Of a stretch of DNA of 47,808 nucleotides, positions 41,818-47,808 are shown in pieces. The notes under the pieces were generated by a model. The model saw only the letters and a program-made list of their open reading frames with translations, had not been told where the DNA came from and did no database searches. Source of the DNA: Pyrinomonadaceae bacterium (GTDB lineage Bacteria; Acidobacteriota; Blastocatellia; Pyrinomonadales; Pyrinomonadaceae); the NCBI GenBank assembly GCA_014534425.1, contig JACVRN010000029.1, forward strand, positions 1 through 47,808, read 5' to 3'. Position 1 is the first letter of the stretch, and each line of letters starts with the position of its first letter. The translations under genes were made by a program, and so were the position numbers.

Positions 41818-42300
41818 GCAAGAGAGCAGGTCGGGTGGTCGCTGCTTCGCCCTCATTTTTGAGGGTCGAAGGAGAGGAAAGTCCGAACACTACAGGGCAG
41901 CGAGCCAGCTAACGGCTGGGCGTCGTACAAAATTTGTGCGGCGACGACAAGTGCAACAGAAAAGAGACCAGCCAACGGGTTGTCGTCTGCTCTTAACGAG
42001 CGTGCGGCAGTTGCGGGTGATGGGTGAAACGGTGCGGCCCCTTTGCGGGCTTAATGTAAGAGCGCACCGGCGCGTGTGGTGACATGCGCGGCCAGGCAAA
42101 CTCCTCGCGGTGCAAGACCAAATAGGGAGGCGTCAAAAAGGGCTGCCCGCCCAAGCGGTCGAAAGCTTCAGGGCTTTCGGCTCACGACCTCCGGGTAGGT
42201 CGCTTGAGCCATTTGGCGACAAATGGCCTAGATGAATGATCGCCGCTTCGTCCCCTAAAGGATGAAGAACAGAATTCGGCTTATAGACCTGCTCTCTCGC
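41818..42300 (+). ncRNA. rnpB: RNase P RNA, bacterial type A
   Basis: The catalytic RNA that trims 5' leaders from tRNA precursors. P1 is formed by the first 15 bases (41818-41832) and the last 15 (42286-42300) with one mismatch. Universally conserved blocks are present in order: GAGGAAAGTCCGAACAC from 41874, CAGGGCAG, AGTGCAACAGAAA, GGTGAAACGGTG, GTAAGAGCGCACC, GCAAGACCAAATAGGG, GGGTAGGTCGCTTGAG, TAGATGAATGATCGCC, and ACAGAATTCGGCTTATAGAC near 42269-42288. Length is about 480 bases. A good extended -10 promoter lies directly upstream. The overlapping short open frames are accidental. Confidence 0.97.
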
Positions 42301-42342
42301 ATGCATAACAGGAAAGCCAACTTCGACACGAAAGCTTTTCTA

Positions 42343-42362
42343 AGCAGTCCCACTGCTCTTTA
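42343..42362 (+). terminator. possible rnpB terminator
   Basis: AGCAGT (42343-42348) and ACTGCT (42352-42357) form a 6-bp stem with a CCC loop, followed by CTTTAA. It is short and the T-run is weak. Confidence 0.35.
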
Positions 42363-42384
42363 ACGAAGGAGAAGCAGGAAGAAT

Positions 42385-42663
42385 ATGGCGAACCGTAAAG
42401 GGGTCTTCATAGGCGCGTACGTCCCCAACGACCTGAAGGATGCCTTGCAACAACGCGCCAAAGCGGAGCACCGCACGCTCTCGCAAGAGATAACGCGCAT
42501 CCTGGAAGAAGCCATCAAGGGAAAGCGGCTTCCGCCCGGCACGATTGACCGCCGCGCAGCGCCTTCTACGCCAAGGCGGCGTGCGACAGACCCGCTTCCG
42601 CGCAGGCGCGAACACGACCTGCCCTCCTCAGGCCCGGACTCTTCAAACTCCGGCGAGGAATAA
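42385..42663 (+). CDS. small ribbon-helix-helix DNA-binding protein
   Basis: A 92-residue protein. Residues about 8-45 (FIGAYVPNDLKDALQQRAKAEHRTLSQEITRILEEAI) fit the ribbon-helix-helix fold: a short basic strand, then two helices with the TLSQEI turn. The C-terminal half is a Pro/Arg/Ser-rich disordered tail. AGGAAG precedes the ATG. No toxin gene follows, so it is more likely a stand-alone repressor than an antitoxin. The gene ends in a strong terminator. Confidence 0.75.
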   Translation: MANRKGVFIGAYVPNDLKDALQQRAKAEHRTLSQEITRILEEAIKGKRLPPGTIDRRAAPSTPRRRATDPLPRRREHDLPSSGPDSSNSGEE

Positions 42664-42710
42664 GAAGGGCTGAAGATAAGCCGTAGCGCTTCCGCCAGCA
42701 TCAATAACTT

Positions 42711-42762
42711 CGACGCGCACGCGCGCTGCTTTCGAGATTGAAAGCGGCGCGCGTCGCCTTTT
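42711..42762 (+). terminator. strong terminator after the ribbon-helix-helix gene
   Basis: CGACGCGC plus CGCTGCTTTC on the left pair with GAAAGCGGCG plus CGCGTCG on the right, around a GAGATT loop (42734-42739), followed by CCTTTTG. The stem is over 15 bp with a small bulge. Confidence 0.75.
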
Positions 42763-42828
42763 GAAAAGCCTTTTGTTACACTTCCGGTTTATTACAGGCT
42801 TTAGTTCGTACGCGGTATTAAGAGCATC

Positions 42829-43548
42829 GTGGCACGCAATCTACTCTTTTTGGCGGCAGGGCTTCTGGCCGGATTCGTGGTCGGCTTTATCCTTGCAAAC
42901 TCCACAGGCACGCGGGACGCAGGAGGCGCTGCCACGCAGGCCGCCACGGCTGGCGCGTCAAATGAGAAAGCATCTTCGCAGCAGCTTTCGGAAAAAGAGA
43001 TTCGTGATGCTATTCAGACTACGGACGCCAGGCCGGAGGATGTTGAGCTACAGAAGAGATTCGGCATGGCGCTCTACGCTTACGCGAACCAGACGCGCGA
43101 CCCGCGCTTTCTGCCCGACGCCGCACGCTTTCTCAAACGCGCTGTGGAAGCCGACCCGAACGACAGAAGCACGACCGTCTCGCTGGCAAACTTGCTCTTT
43201 GATTTAGGACAACTGGGAGACGCTGAGCGCTTTAAGGAAGCGCGCACCTATTATCAGAAAGCCTTGGAGCTTGACCCGAAAGATGTGAACGCGCGTACCG
43301 ACCTTGGATTGACCTATTACCTTGGAGAGCCTTCCGACCCGCAGAGCGCGATACGCGAATATCGAAAGTCGCTTGAGATTGACCCGCGCCACGAACTGAC
43401 ACTGCAAAATCTTGCGACGGCGCTCATCAAAACCGGAAGCAGGAAGGAAGCGGAGAAGACCATAGAGACACTGCGCGGCGTGAATCCAAAGAACGACGCG
43501 CTTTCGGATTTGGAAGCGCTGCTCGCGCAAAGCAGCATCAAGTCTTGA
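42829..43548 (+). CDS. membrane-anchored TPR protein
   Basis: A 239-residue protein with a GTG start. An N-terminal anchor (LLFLAAGLLAGFVVGFIL) is followed by a Gly/Ala-rich linker and at least three tetratricopeptide units from about 75 to 225 (RFLPDAARFLKRAVEADPND, EARTYYQKALELDPKDVNARTDLGLTYYLGEP, SAIREYRKSLEIDPRHELTLQNLATALIKTG). The arrangement resembles TPR proteins that act as assembly scaffolds at the inner membrane. Partners are not evident. The downstream gene starts 17 bases later and is probably co-transcribed. Confidence 0.8.
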   Translation: MARNLLFLAAGLLAGFVVGFILANSTGTRDAGGAATQAATAGASNEKASSQQLSEKEIRDAIQTTDARPEDVELQKRFGMALYAYANQTRDPRFLPDAARFLKRAVEADPNDRSTTVSLANLLFDLGQLGDAERFKEARTYYQKALELDPKDVNARTDLGLTYYLGEPSDPQSAIREYRKSLEIDPRHELTLQNLATALIKTGSRKEAEKTIETLRGVNPKNDALSDLEALLAQSSIKS

Positions 43549-43565
43549 AGCCCTAAGGAGATTTT

Positions 43566-43901
43566 TTGAAGTACCTGATTGTTCTTGGCCTGATAGCCCT
43601 CATCTTCTACCTTCTGCTCTTCTGGCGCTTGCGTCGCTACATGCCTGTGGTGCGCCAGATTTTCAGCATCACGCGCAGCCTCTACCGCATGACAAAAGGA
43701 GCGGAAAGCGCTCGGCCTGCCGCAGAGAGTCGCGGGCGCTCCGATGGTGAAAGACTGGTACGCTGCGCCGCCTGCGGCACATGGATTCCTTCTGGACGTG
43801 CGCTTCAGTTGCGCTCCAGGTCTTCCGTCTATTGCTCGACTTCCTGTTTAGAGAACGCAGCCGCAGAGCCTCAGCCTACGCGCCGCTCCGCCAAGCGCTG
43901 A
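43566..43901 (+). CDS. small membrane protein with zinc-ribbon (PP0621-like)
   Basis: A 111-residue protein with a TTG start that is well supported by AAGGAG six bases upstream. One transmembrane helix is at about 3-20 (YLIVLGLIALIFYLLLFW). The C-terminal part carries CAACGTWIPSG and YCSTSC, two Cys pairs that should bind zinc. This order (short anchor, basic linker, treble-clef or ribbon) matches the PP0621-like family, whose function is unknown. Its stop codon lies within a hairpin shared with the convergent transporter gene. Confidence 0.7.
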   Translation: MKYLIVLGLIALIFYLLLFWRLRRYMPVVRQIFSITRSLYRMTKGAESARPAAESRGRSDGERLVRCAACGTWIPSGRALQLRSRSSVYCSTSCLENAAAEPQPTRRSAKR

Positions 43902-43917
43902 ATCAACTCGATTCAGC
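43897..43917. terminator. hairpin containing both convergent stop codons
   Basis: GCTGAATC (43897-43904) and GATTCAGC (43910-43917) form a perfect 8-bp stem with loop AACTC. The TGA of the plus gene (43899-43901) and of the minus gene (43905-43903) are both inside. Followed by TTT on the plus side; on the minus side no T-run. Confidence 0.6.
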
Positions 43918-45345
43918 TTTAGCCTTGCCTTCAATCTCTTCCGGCAGATAGTTTCCAGCCTCATGCACGGCGCGGTTCGTGTCCGTGAAGAGAAGAATCA
44001 GAAGACCCGCTATGAAGAAGAAGATTAGAGAGAGAAGCGCCTGGCGATAAGAGCCTGTGCGCGCGACCACTATGCTGAAGACAAGCGGGCCTATCCATGA
44101 CGTTCCGCGCTCGGAGACTTCGTAGATGCCGAAGAACGAAGCCTCGCGCCCCTCTGGAATCATGCGCGAGAAGAGCGAGCGCGAGAGCGCCTGCGACCCG
44201 CCCAGCACAATCGCAATCAACCCGCCCATAATCCAGGCCTCATTCATGGTAGAGAGCATGGAGTACGCGTAGATGACAATTCCGGCCCAGATGACGAGCG
44301 AGATGATAATCGCGCTCTTTGTCCCGAGCCAGCGCGCTATGCGCTCGAAAAGGAGCGCGCCGAAGAAGGCCACGAACTGAACCATTAGAAAGATGCTGAG
44401 CAGAAACGATGGAGGCGTCTCCATCCCTCGCGCACGGAAAAGCTCCTGGCCCAGGAAAACCCCCGCCGCGCCTATCACTGTTTGAATGCCGTCGTTGTAA
44501 GTCAGATAGCCTATTAAATAGCGCAGCGTGTAGCGCAGCCTCAATAGCTCTTTAAAGGTAGAGCCGATTTCAGTAAAACCTATGGTCAGGTAGCTGCGAT
44601 TCTTTGGCAGCTTCCTGGGCGCGGGCCTTCGCTTCAACAAAGAGAAGGTGAAGACGGCGAAGCCTCCCCACCAGATGCCTGCGGAGAGAAGCGAAAGGCG
44701 CACAGCCATCAGCTTAGACATTCCGAAAAGCCCTGCGCCCTGAACCATGATGAGATTCAGGGCCAGCAGCAGCCCGCCGCCCAGATAGCCGAAAGCGAAC
44801 CCTCGACTGGAGACTTTATCGCGCTGGTCTTCGGTGGTGATTTCGGGAAGGTAAGCGTTGTAAAAGACTATGCTCGCGCCGTAAGAGACGTTGGCGAAGA
44901 TGAACATGGCCGCGCCGAAAAGATGCCAGCCCTCTTGCAGAAAAAAGAGCGAGCAGGTCGCGGCCACTCCCATGTAACAGAAGACCTGCATCAGTCGCTT
45001 CTTCAAATCCGAGTAGTCGCCCAAAGCGCCCAGGATTGGCAGGATGAAGATTTGCAGAAAGACCGAGGCCGAGACGGCAAAGGTTGAAAGTGATTTGGCA
45101 GTCACCGCCCCTAAGGGGCCGAAGCTCAGGACGGTGCCGTTCTCGCCCACGGCTCTCTGCGCCAGGTAAGTCAGGTAATCCCCGAAGAGCGCACCTACGA
45201 CCGTGGTGTAAAAGGCTGAGTTCGCCCAGTCGTACATAATCCAGCCGAAGATTTCGCGGCGATTATTTATGTCACGATGTACGGGATGAAGATGAAGCGC
45301 GCTTTCATCTTGATTGTCAGACGCGGGCGTCACAGAGTTTTTCAT
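43903..45345 (-). CDS. MFS transporter, UMF1 (Atg22-like) family
   Basis: A 480-residue integral membrane protein with about 12 predicted helices. The early GWIMYDWANSAFYTTVVGALFGDYL motif is diagnostic of the UMF1/Atg22-like branch of the major facilitator superfamily. The family is linked to export of amino acids or other small solutes, but the substrate here is unknown. The ATG overlaps the preceding metalloenzyme stop as ATGA, so it is the third gene of the NtrC operon and translated in coupling. The C-terminus ends in a charged KAKAESS tail one base from the convergent gene. Confidence 0.87.
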   Translation of the reverse strand: MKNSVTPASDNQDESALHLHPVHRDINNRREIFGWIMYDWANSAFYTTVVGALFGDYLTYLAQRAVGENGTVLSFGPLGAVTAKSLSTFAVSASVFLQIFILPILGALGDYSDLKKRLMQVFCYMGVAATCSLFFLQEGWHLFGAAMFIFANVSYGASIVFYNAYLPEITTEDQRDKVSSRGFAFGYLGGGLLLALNLIMVQGAGLFGMSKLMAVRLSLLSAGIWWGGFAVFTFSLLKRRPAPRKLPKNRSYLTIGFTEIGSTFKELLRLRYTLRYLIGYLTYNDGIQTVIGAAGVFLGQELFRARGMETPPSFLLSIFLMVQFVAFFGALLFERIARWLGTKSAIIISLVIWAGIVIYAYSMLSTMNEAWIMGGLIAIVLGGSQALSRSLFSRMIPEGREASFFGIYEVSERGTSWIGPLVFSIVVARTGSYRQALLSLIFFFIAGLLILLFTDTNRAVHEAGNYLPEEIEGKAKAESS

Positions 45346-46241
45346 ATTGTTCGAGTAACTTGCCCTGCGAGAGTTTCCAGGATTGCCGGTGTAATGTCTG
45401 CCAGAGAATTGATGCGAGCCGCCAAGCGCTCGCGCTCTGCGCCCCAGATGAGCGTAGGCACTTTGTTCAACGTGTGATTCCTTGAAGACAGGTCTTCTAT
45501 GTTTCCATGGTCGCTTGTGACTATGACGGTCGTGCGGCGCAGGTCAACGTTTGAAAGCAACGCGCGCAGGAACTCGGCCAGCGCCTTGAGTATCGAGCGC
45601 GCACGCTCCATGTCCTGAAGATGGCCGACCTTATCCGTGATGAAATATTCGTAGAGCGTGAACCTGTGCTCGCGTGCTATTCCGGCAAGGATGCGTCCGG
45701 CCTCTTCGGGCGTGCGCGTCGTCACGTCCTCGCCTCTTTCAATCAGCATGCGGTTTGTGAAATCCTGAAAGACCGCACGCCCCGCGCGCAGGTCTTCGAG
45801 GTCTCGGAAGCGCATCCCGGCGGCCCGCATAGCCGCAGTGGTGGCCGAAACCCATCGCTGCGGCTCGTCAAAGAAGCGGCGAGTGTAAGCGTTGGCGAAG
45901 GTGTTCGGCTCAACGCCCGCACGTTTAAGCTGAAGAAAGATAGAGTGCTCTTCTATAATCTCAAGCAGAGCTTTATTCGGGAAACCCTGTTTGTGATAGC
46001 CAAGAAGCGCGGGCGCGTTGATGCCCGTCAGGATAGTTGTTTGCCCGGAAGCGCTCTGCGGTCGGCCTTCGACGCCGAGCGTGGCATCCGTTCTGACTAG
46101 AACTCCGTCGAGAAAAACCTCCGGCTCTTCATCCTGAAAAACCGCCAGAGGTTCCGCACCCTCAAGCCCGTCCAGAGGATTGAAGGCCCCGCGCGTGCCT
46201 ATACCCAACCCGTCGATGAAGAAGAGTATGACCATCGTCAC
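45342..46241 (-). CDS. alkaline-phosphatase-superfamily metalloenzyme (phosphoglyceromutase-like)
   Basis: A 299-residue enzyme of the phosphopentomutase/iPGM branch. Metal and catalytic residues are recognisable: D10 in FFIDGLGIG, Thr68 in [11 protein letters not shown] as nucleophile, D203-K-x-G-H207, and SDHGN at 243-247 with His256 in NHTLNKVP. It is much shorter than cofactor-independent phosphoglycerate mutase (about 500 residues), with only a small cap, so the substrate is likely different. The start is GTG 46241 overlapping the regulator stop in GTGA; ATG 46235 is an alternative. It is operonic with an NtrC regulator and a UMF1 transporter. Confidence 0.8.
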   Translation of the reverse strand: MTMVILFFIDGLGIGTRGAFNPLDGLEGAEPLAVFQDEEPEVFLDGVLVRTDATLGVEGRPQSASGQTTILTGINAPALLGYHKQGFPNKALLEIIEEHSIFLQLKRAGVEPNTFANAYTRRFFDEPQRWVSATTAAMRAAGMRFRDLEDLRAGRAVFQDFTNRMLIERGEDVTTRTPEEAGRILAGIAREHRFTLYEYFITDKVGHLQDMERARSILKALAEFLRALLSNVDLRRTTVIVTSDHGNIEDLSSRNHTLNKVPTLIWGAERERLAARINSLADITPAILETLAGQVTRTI

Positions 46242-47629
46242 CTGTCACTATTTTCGGGCAGTTGGTTGCGGTCGCGGTAGAGGCGCAGCTTGTTGTGAAG
46301 GGTTTTGAGGCTGATGCCGAGCAGTTCTGCGGCGCGCGTCTTGTTGTTGTCGGTCTTTTGGAGCGTGCGAAGAATCATCTGTCGCTCGACCTCTTCGACG
46401 GGCGTGCCAACGGGGAAAGTGATTGTGTCTTCGCTGCGAACGCGCGTGCGCTGCTCGACCGGATAAGGCGCAAGGTGATGGCGCTCTATGACCTCGCCGG
46501 AACAGATGATAACGGCGCGCTCTATGGCGTTTCGCAACTCGCGCACGTTGCCGGGCCAGTTGTGCGAGCGCAGCACATCAAGCGCGCCCTGTGAGAGAAA
46601 GCGAGCGGGCCGACTGTGACGCTCAGAGAGTTGCGTGACCAGGTGTTGAGCCAGAAGCGGAATGTCATCTGTGCGCTCGCGCAAAGGCGGCAGGTGAATC
46701 GTGATGACGTTCAGGCGATAGAGCAGGTCTTCGCGGAATGTCCCTGCATGAACGACCTCCAAAGGGTCTTTGTTGGTCGCAGCCAGGAGCCTCACGTCGA
46801 CGGGAATCTCGTGCGTGCTGCCCAGGCGGCGCAGGACTCGCTCTTCAAGCACGCGCAGCAACTTCGCCTGAAGAAGCGTGGGCATCTCGGCTATCTCGTC
46901 GAGCAGGAGCGTTCCGCCGTTGGCAAGCTCAAAGCACCCAAGCCTTCTGGAAGCAGCGCCCGTGAAAGCGCCCTTCTCGTGCCCGAAGAGTTCCGACTCC
47001 ATCAAGGTTTCTGGAATGGCCGAGACGTTGATGGCTACGAAGGGAGCGTCGCTTCGCGGGCTTAGGTTGTGAATGGTTCGCGCGACCAACTCTTTGCCAG
47101 TGCCGCTCTCGCCTGTGATTAAGACTGAGGCGGAGGAAGGCGCGACCTGTTCTATCAGAGCGTAGATGCGTCGCATGGGCGTGCTCATGCCGACCATCTG
47201 GCCGAACGCGCCACGGTCGCGCAACTGACGGCGCAACGCCTCGTTCTCGCGCCGCGCTTCGCCGAACTCTACGGCGCGCTCAATGATGAGGCCGAGCTTC
47301 TGCATGTCTATGGGCTTTTCGAAATAGTGGTAAGCGCCCTCATCCTGAATGGCGCGCACGGCCATCTCTACGGAGCCTTGTCCTGTGAGAAGAATGACGG
47401 CCATCTCAGGATAGCGGGAGCGGACTTCGCGCAGAAGGCCGAAGCCGTCCAGGCGCGGCATCAAAACGTCAGCCAGAATAACGTGAGGGTGAAACTCTTC
47501 CGCGCGCTGTAGGCCAGCAACGCCGTCGGCCTCTGCAACCGTTTCATAACCCAGAGCGTTCAACATCTCCCGCAATGTCTCAGCCGCCGCCGGTTCGTCG
47601 TCAACAATAAGCACGCGTCCCTTTGCCAT
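46238..47629 (-). CDS. NtrC-family sigma-54-dependent response regulator
   Basis: A 463-residue activator. The receiver domain (1-120) has the acidic pair D10-D11, phospho-acceptor D54, T82 and K105. The AAA+ domain shows GESGTGKE at 173-180, GAFTGA at 220-225 (sigma-54 contact), Walker B LLLDE at 241-245 and the R-finger region [11 protein letters not shown]. The C-terminal Fis-type helix-turn-helix reads [20 protein letters not shown]. It should activate sigma-54 promoters once phosphorylated by a histidine kinase, which is not in view. The predicted -10 lies only seven bases before the ATG, so the mRNA is probably leaderless. Confidence 0.95.
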   Translation of the reverse strand: MAKGRVLIVDDEPAAAETLREMLNALGYETVAEADGVAGLQRAEEFHPHVILADVLMPRLDGFGLLREVRSRYPEMAVILLTGQGSVEMAVRAIQDEGAYHYFEKPIDMQKLGLIIERAVEFGEARRENEALRRQLRDRGAFGQMVGMSTPMRRIYALIEQVAPSSASVLITGESGTGKELVARTIHNLSPRSDAPFVAINVSAIPETLMESELFGHEKGAFTGAASRRLGCFELANGGTLLLDEIAEMPTLLQAKLLRVLEERVLRRLGSTHEIPVDVRLLAATNKDPLEVVHAGTFREDLLYRLNVITIHLPPLRERTDDIPLLAQHLVTQLSERHSRPARFLSQGALDVLRSHNWPGNVRELRNAIERAVIICSGEVIERHHLAPYPVEQRTRVRSEDTITFPVGTPVEEVERQMILRTLQKTDNNKTRAAELLGISLKTLHNKLRLYRDRNQLPENSDR

Positions 47630-47640
47630 GAGAGAAAGTG

Positions 47641-47707
47641 TAGCACAGCAACACAGGACAGTACCGCCTGCTTAAGCCGGGCGGTACTCGCCTGTGCGGC
47701 TGTGCTA
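47641..47707. promoter_or_regulatory. palindromic divergent promoter between two response-regulator genes
   Basis: Arms 47641-47668 and 47680-47707 match at 24 of 28 positions and centre on GCTTAAGC. Each outer end carries an extended -10 (TGCTACACT on the minus strand, TGCTAAACT on the plus strand), and each ATG follows its -10 by seven bases. Both transcripts would be leaderless. The symmetry continues into both coding regions. Confidence 0.7.
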
Positions 47708-47718
47708 AACTTTCGTGT

Positions 47719-47808
47719 ATGGCGAAGGGACGCGTGCTTATTGTTGACGACGAACCGGCAGCGGCTGAGACGTTGCGGGAGATGTTAAGCGCCTCTGGCT
47801 ACGAGGCG
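47719..47808 (+). CDS. second response regulator, first 30 codons (runs off window)
   Basis: ATG 47719 opens [22 protein letters not shown], with the acidic pair D10-D11 of a receiver domain. The first 22 residues are identical to the divergent NtrC-type regulator and the DNA matches at 65 of the first 69 bases; after codon 23 the two begin to differ. It is therefore a divergent paralogue produced by an inverted duplication or kept alike by gene conversion. Whether it also has AAA+ and DNA-binding domains lies beyond the window. Confidence 0.85.
   Translation, partial: MAKGRVLIVDDEPAAAETLREMLSASGYEA

Noticed and set aside
41792-42099. Open frames of 69-96 codons on both strands
   Set aside because: They fall within the RNase P RNA, whose conserved blocks explain the sequence.

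Overview
The window looks like a G+C-rich (roughly 55-60%, judged by eye) chromosome segment from a Gram-negative (diderm) bacterium, most probably an Acidobacteriota of the Blastocatellia type. This is inferred from gene content: two large Ser/Thr kinases with membrane anchors and TolB-like propellers beside an X6-type ECF sigma factor, a small secreted 'IPF.F..G...PAGEYTV' protein, an Lpt system together with HPr kinase, and no tRNA or phage genes. Nothing here is a plasmid or prophage.

Layout. 1-371: start of an MlaE-type permease (minus strand, cut by the window edge). 372-1191: AT-richer stretch without a convincing gene. 1192-1461: small beta/gamma-crystallin. 1670-3661 (minus): ECF sigma, zinc-binding anti-sigma and Spy/CpxP-like periplasmic protein, an envelope-stress module. 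4115-6783: HD-GYP c-di-GMP phosphodiesterase with a good promoter, then an unknown membrane protein. 6969-10298: ftsY, ribD, rsmA. 10488-18346: secreted protein, X6-type ECF sigma, two abutting paralogous Ser/Thr kinases, and a convergent small membrane protein. 18549-24817: RNase J, ACT protein, SDR, UppP, PilZ, RecJ. 24873-35241: LptC/OstA-like protein, LptB, sigma-54, long HPF, HPr kinase, RapZ-like protein, EIIA(Man), HPr, EI. This is the proteobacterial lpt-rpoN-hpf-PTS neighbourhood in a version with HPr kinase and no EIIB/EIIC, so the PTS is probably regulatory. 35401-41490: outer-membrane barrel, Wza-like export protein and a large TPR/DUF11 secreted protein, probably exopolysaccharide export. 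41818-42300: RNase P RNA. 42385-43901: ribbon-helix-helix protein, TPR protein and a zinc-ribbon membrane protein. 43903-47629 (minus): NtrC-type regulator, metalloenzyme and UMF1 transporter, joined by ATGA/GTGA overlaps. 47719-47808: start of a second response regulator facing away from the first across a palindromic promoter.

The most unusual structure is in the spacers. Nearly every gap above about 40 bp between co-oriented genes from 20.6 to 41.7 kb holds one long snap-back hairpin. One family (28-bp arms opening GTAGGGGC) occurs three times. The others are each built from a different short word repeated in tandem (mostly 7 bp, also 8 and 9 bp) on one side and in inverted orientation on the other. 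Arms run up to, and sometimes into, start and stop codons. At the right edge two response-regulator genes diverge from an inverted duplication that covers the promoter, the leader and the first ~70 coding bases.

Two enzymes carry altered key residues: the RapZ-like protein has Met in place of the Walker A Lys, and RibD has His in place of the first zinc Cys. Working themes are envelope biogenesis and stress (Mla, ECF/anti-sigma/Spy, Lpt, UppP, polysaccharide export), c-di-GMP signalling (HD-GYP, PilZ) and sigma-54 control (RpoN with an NtrC regulator).
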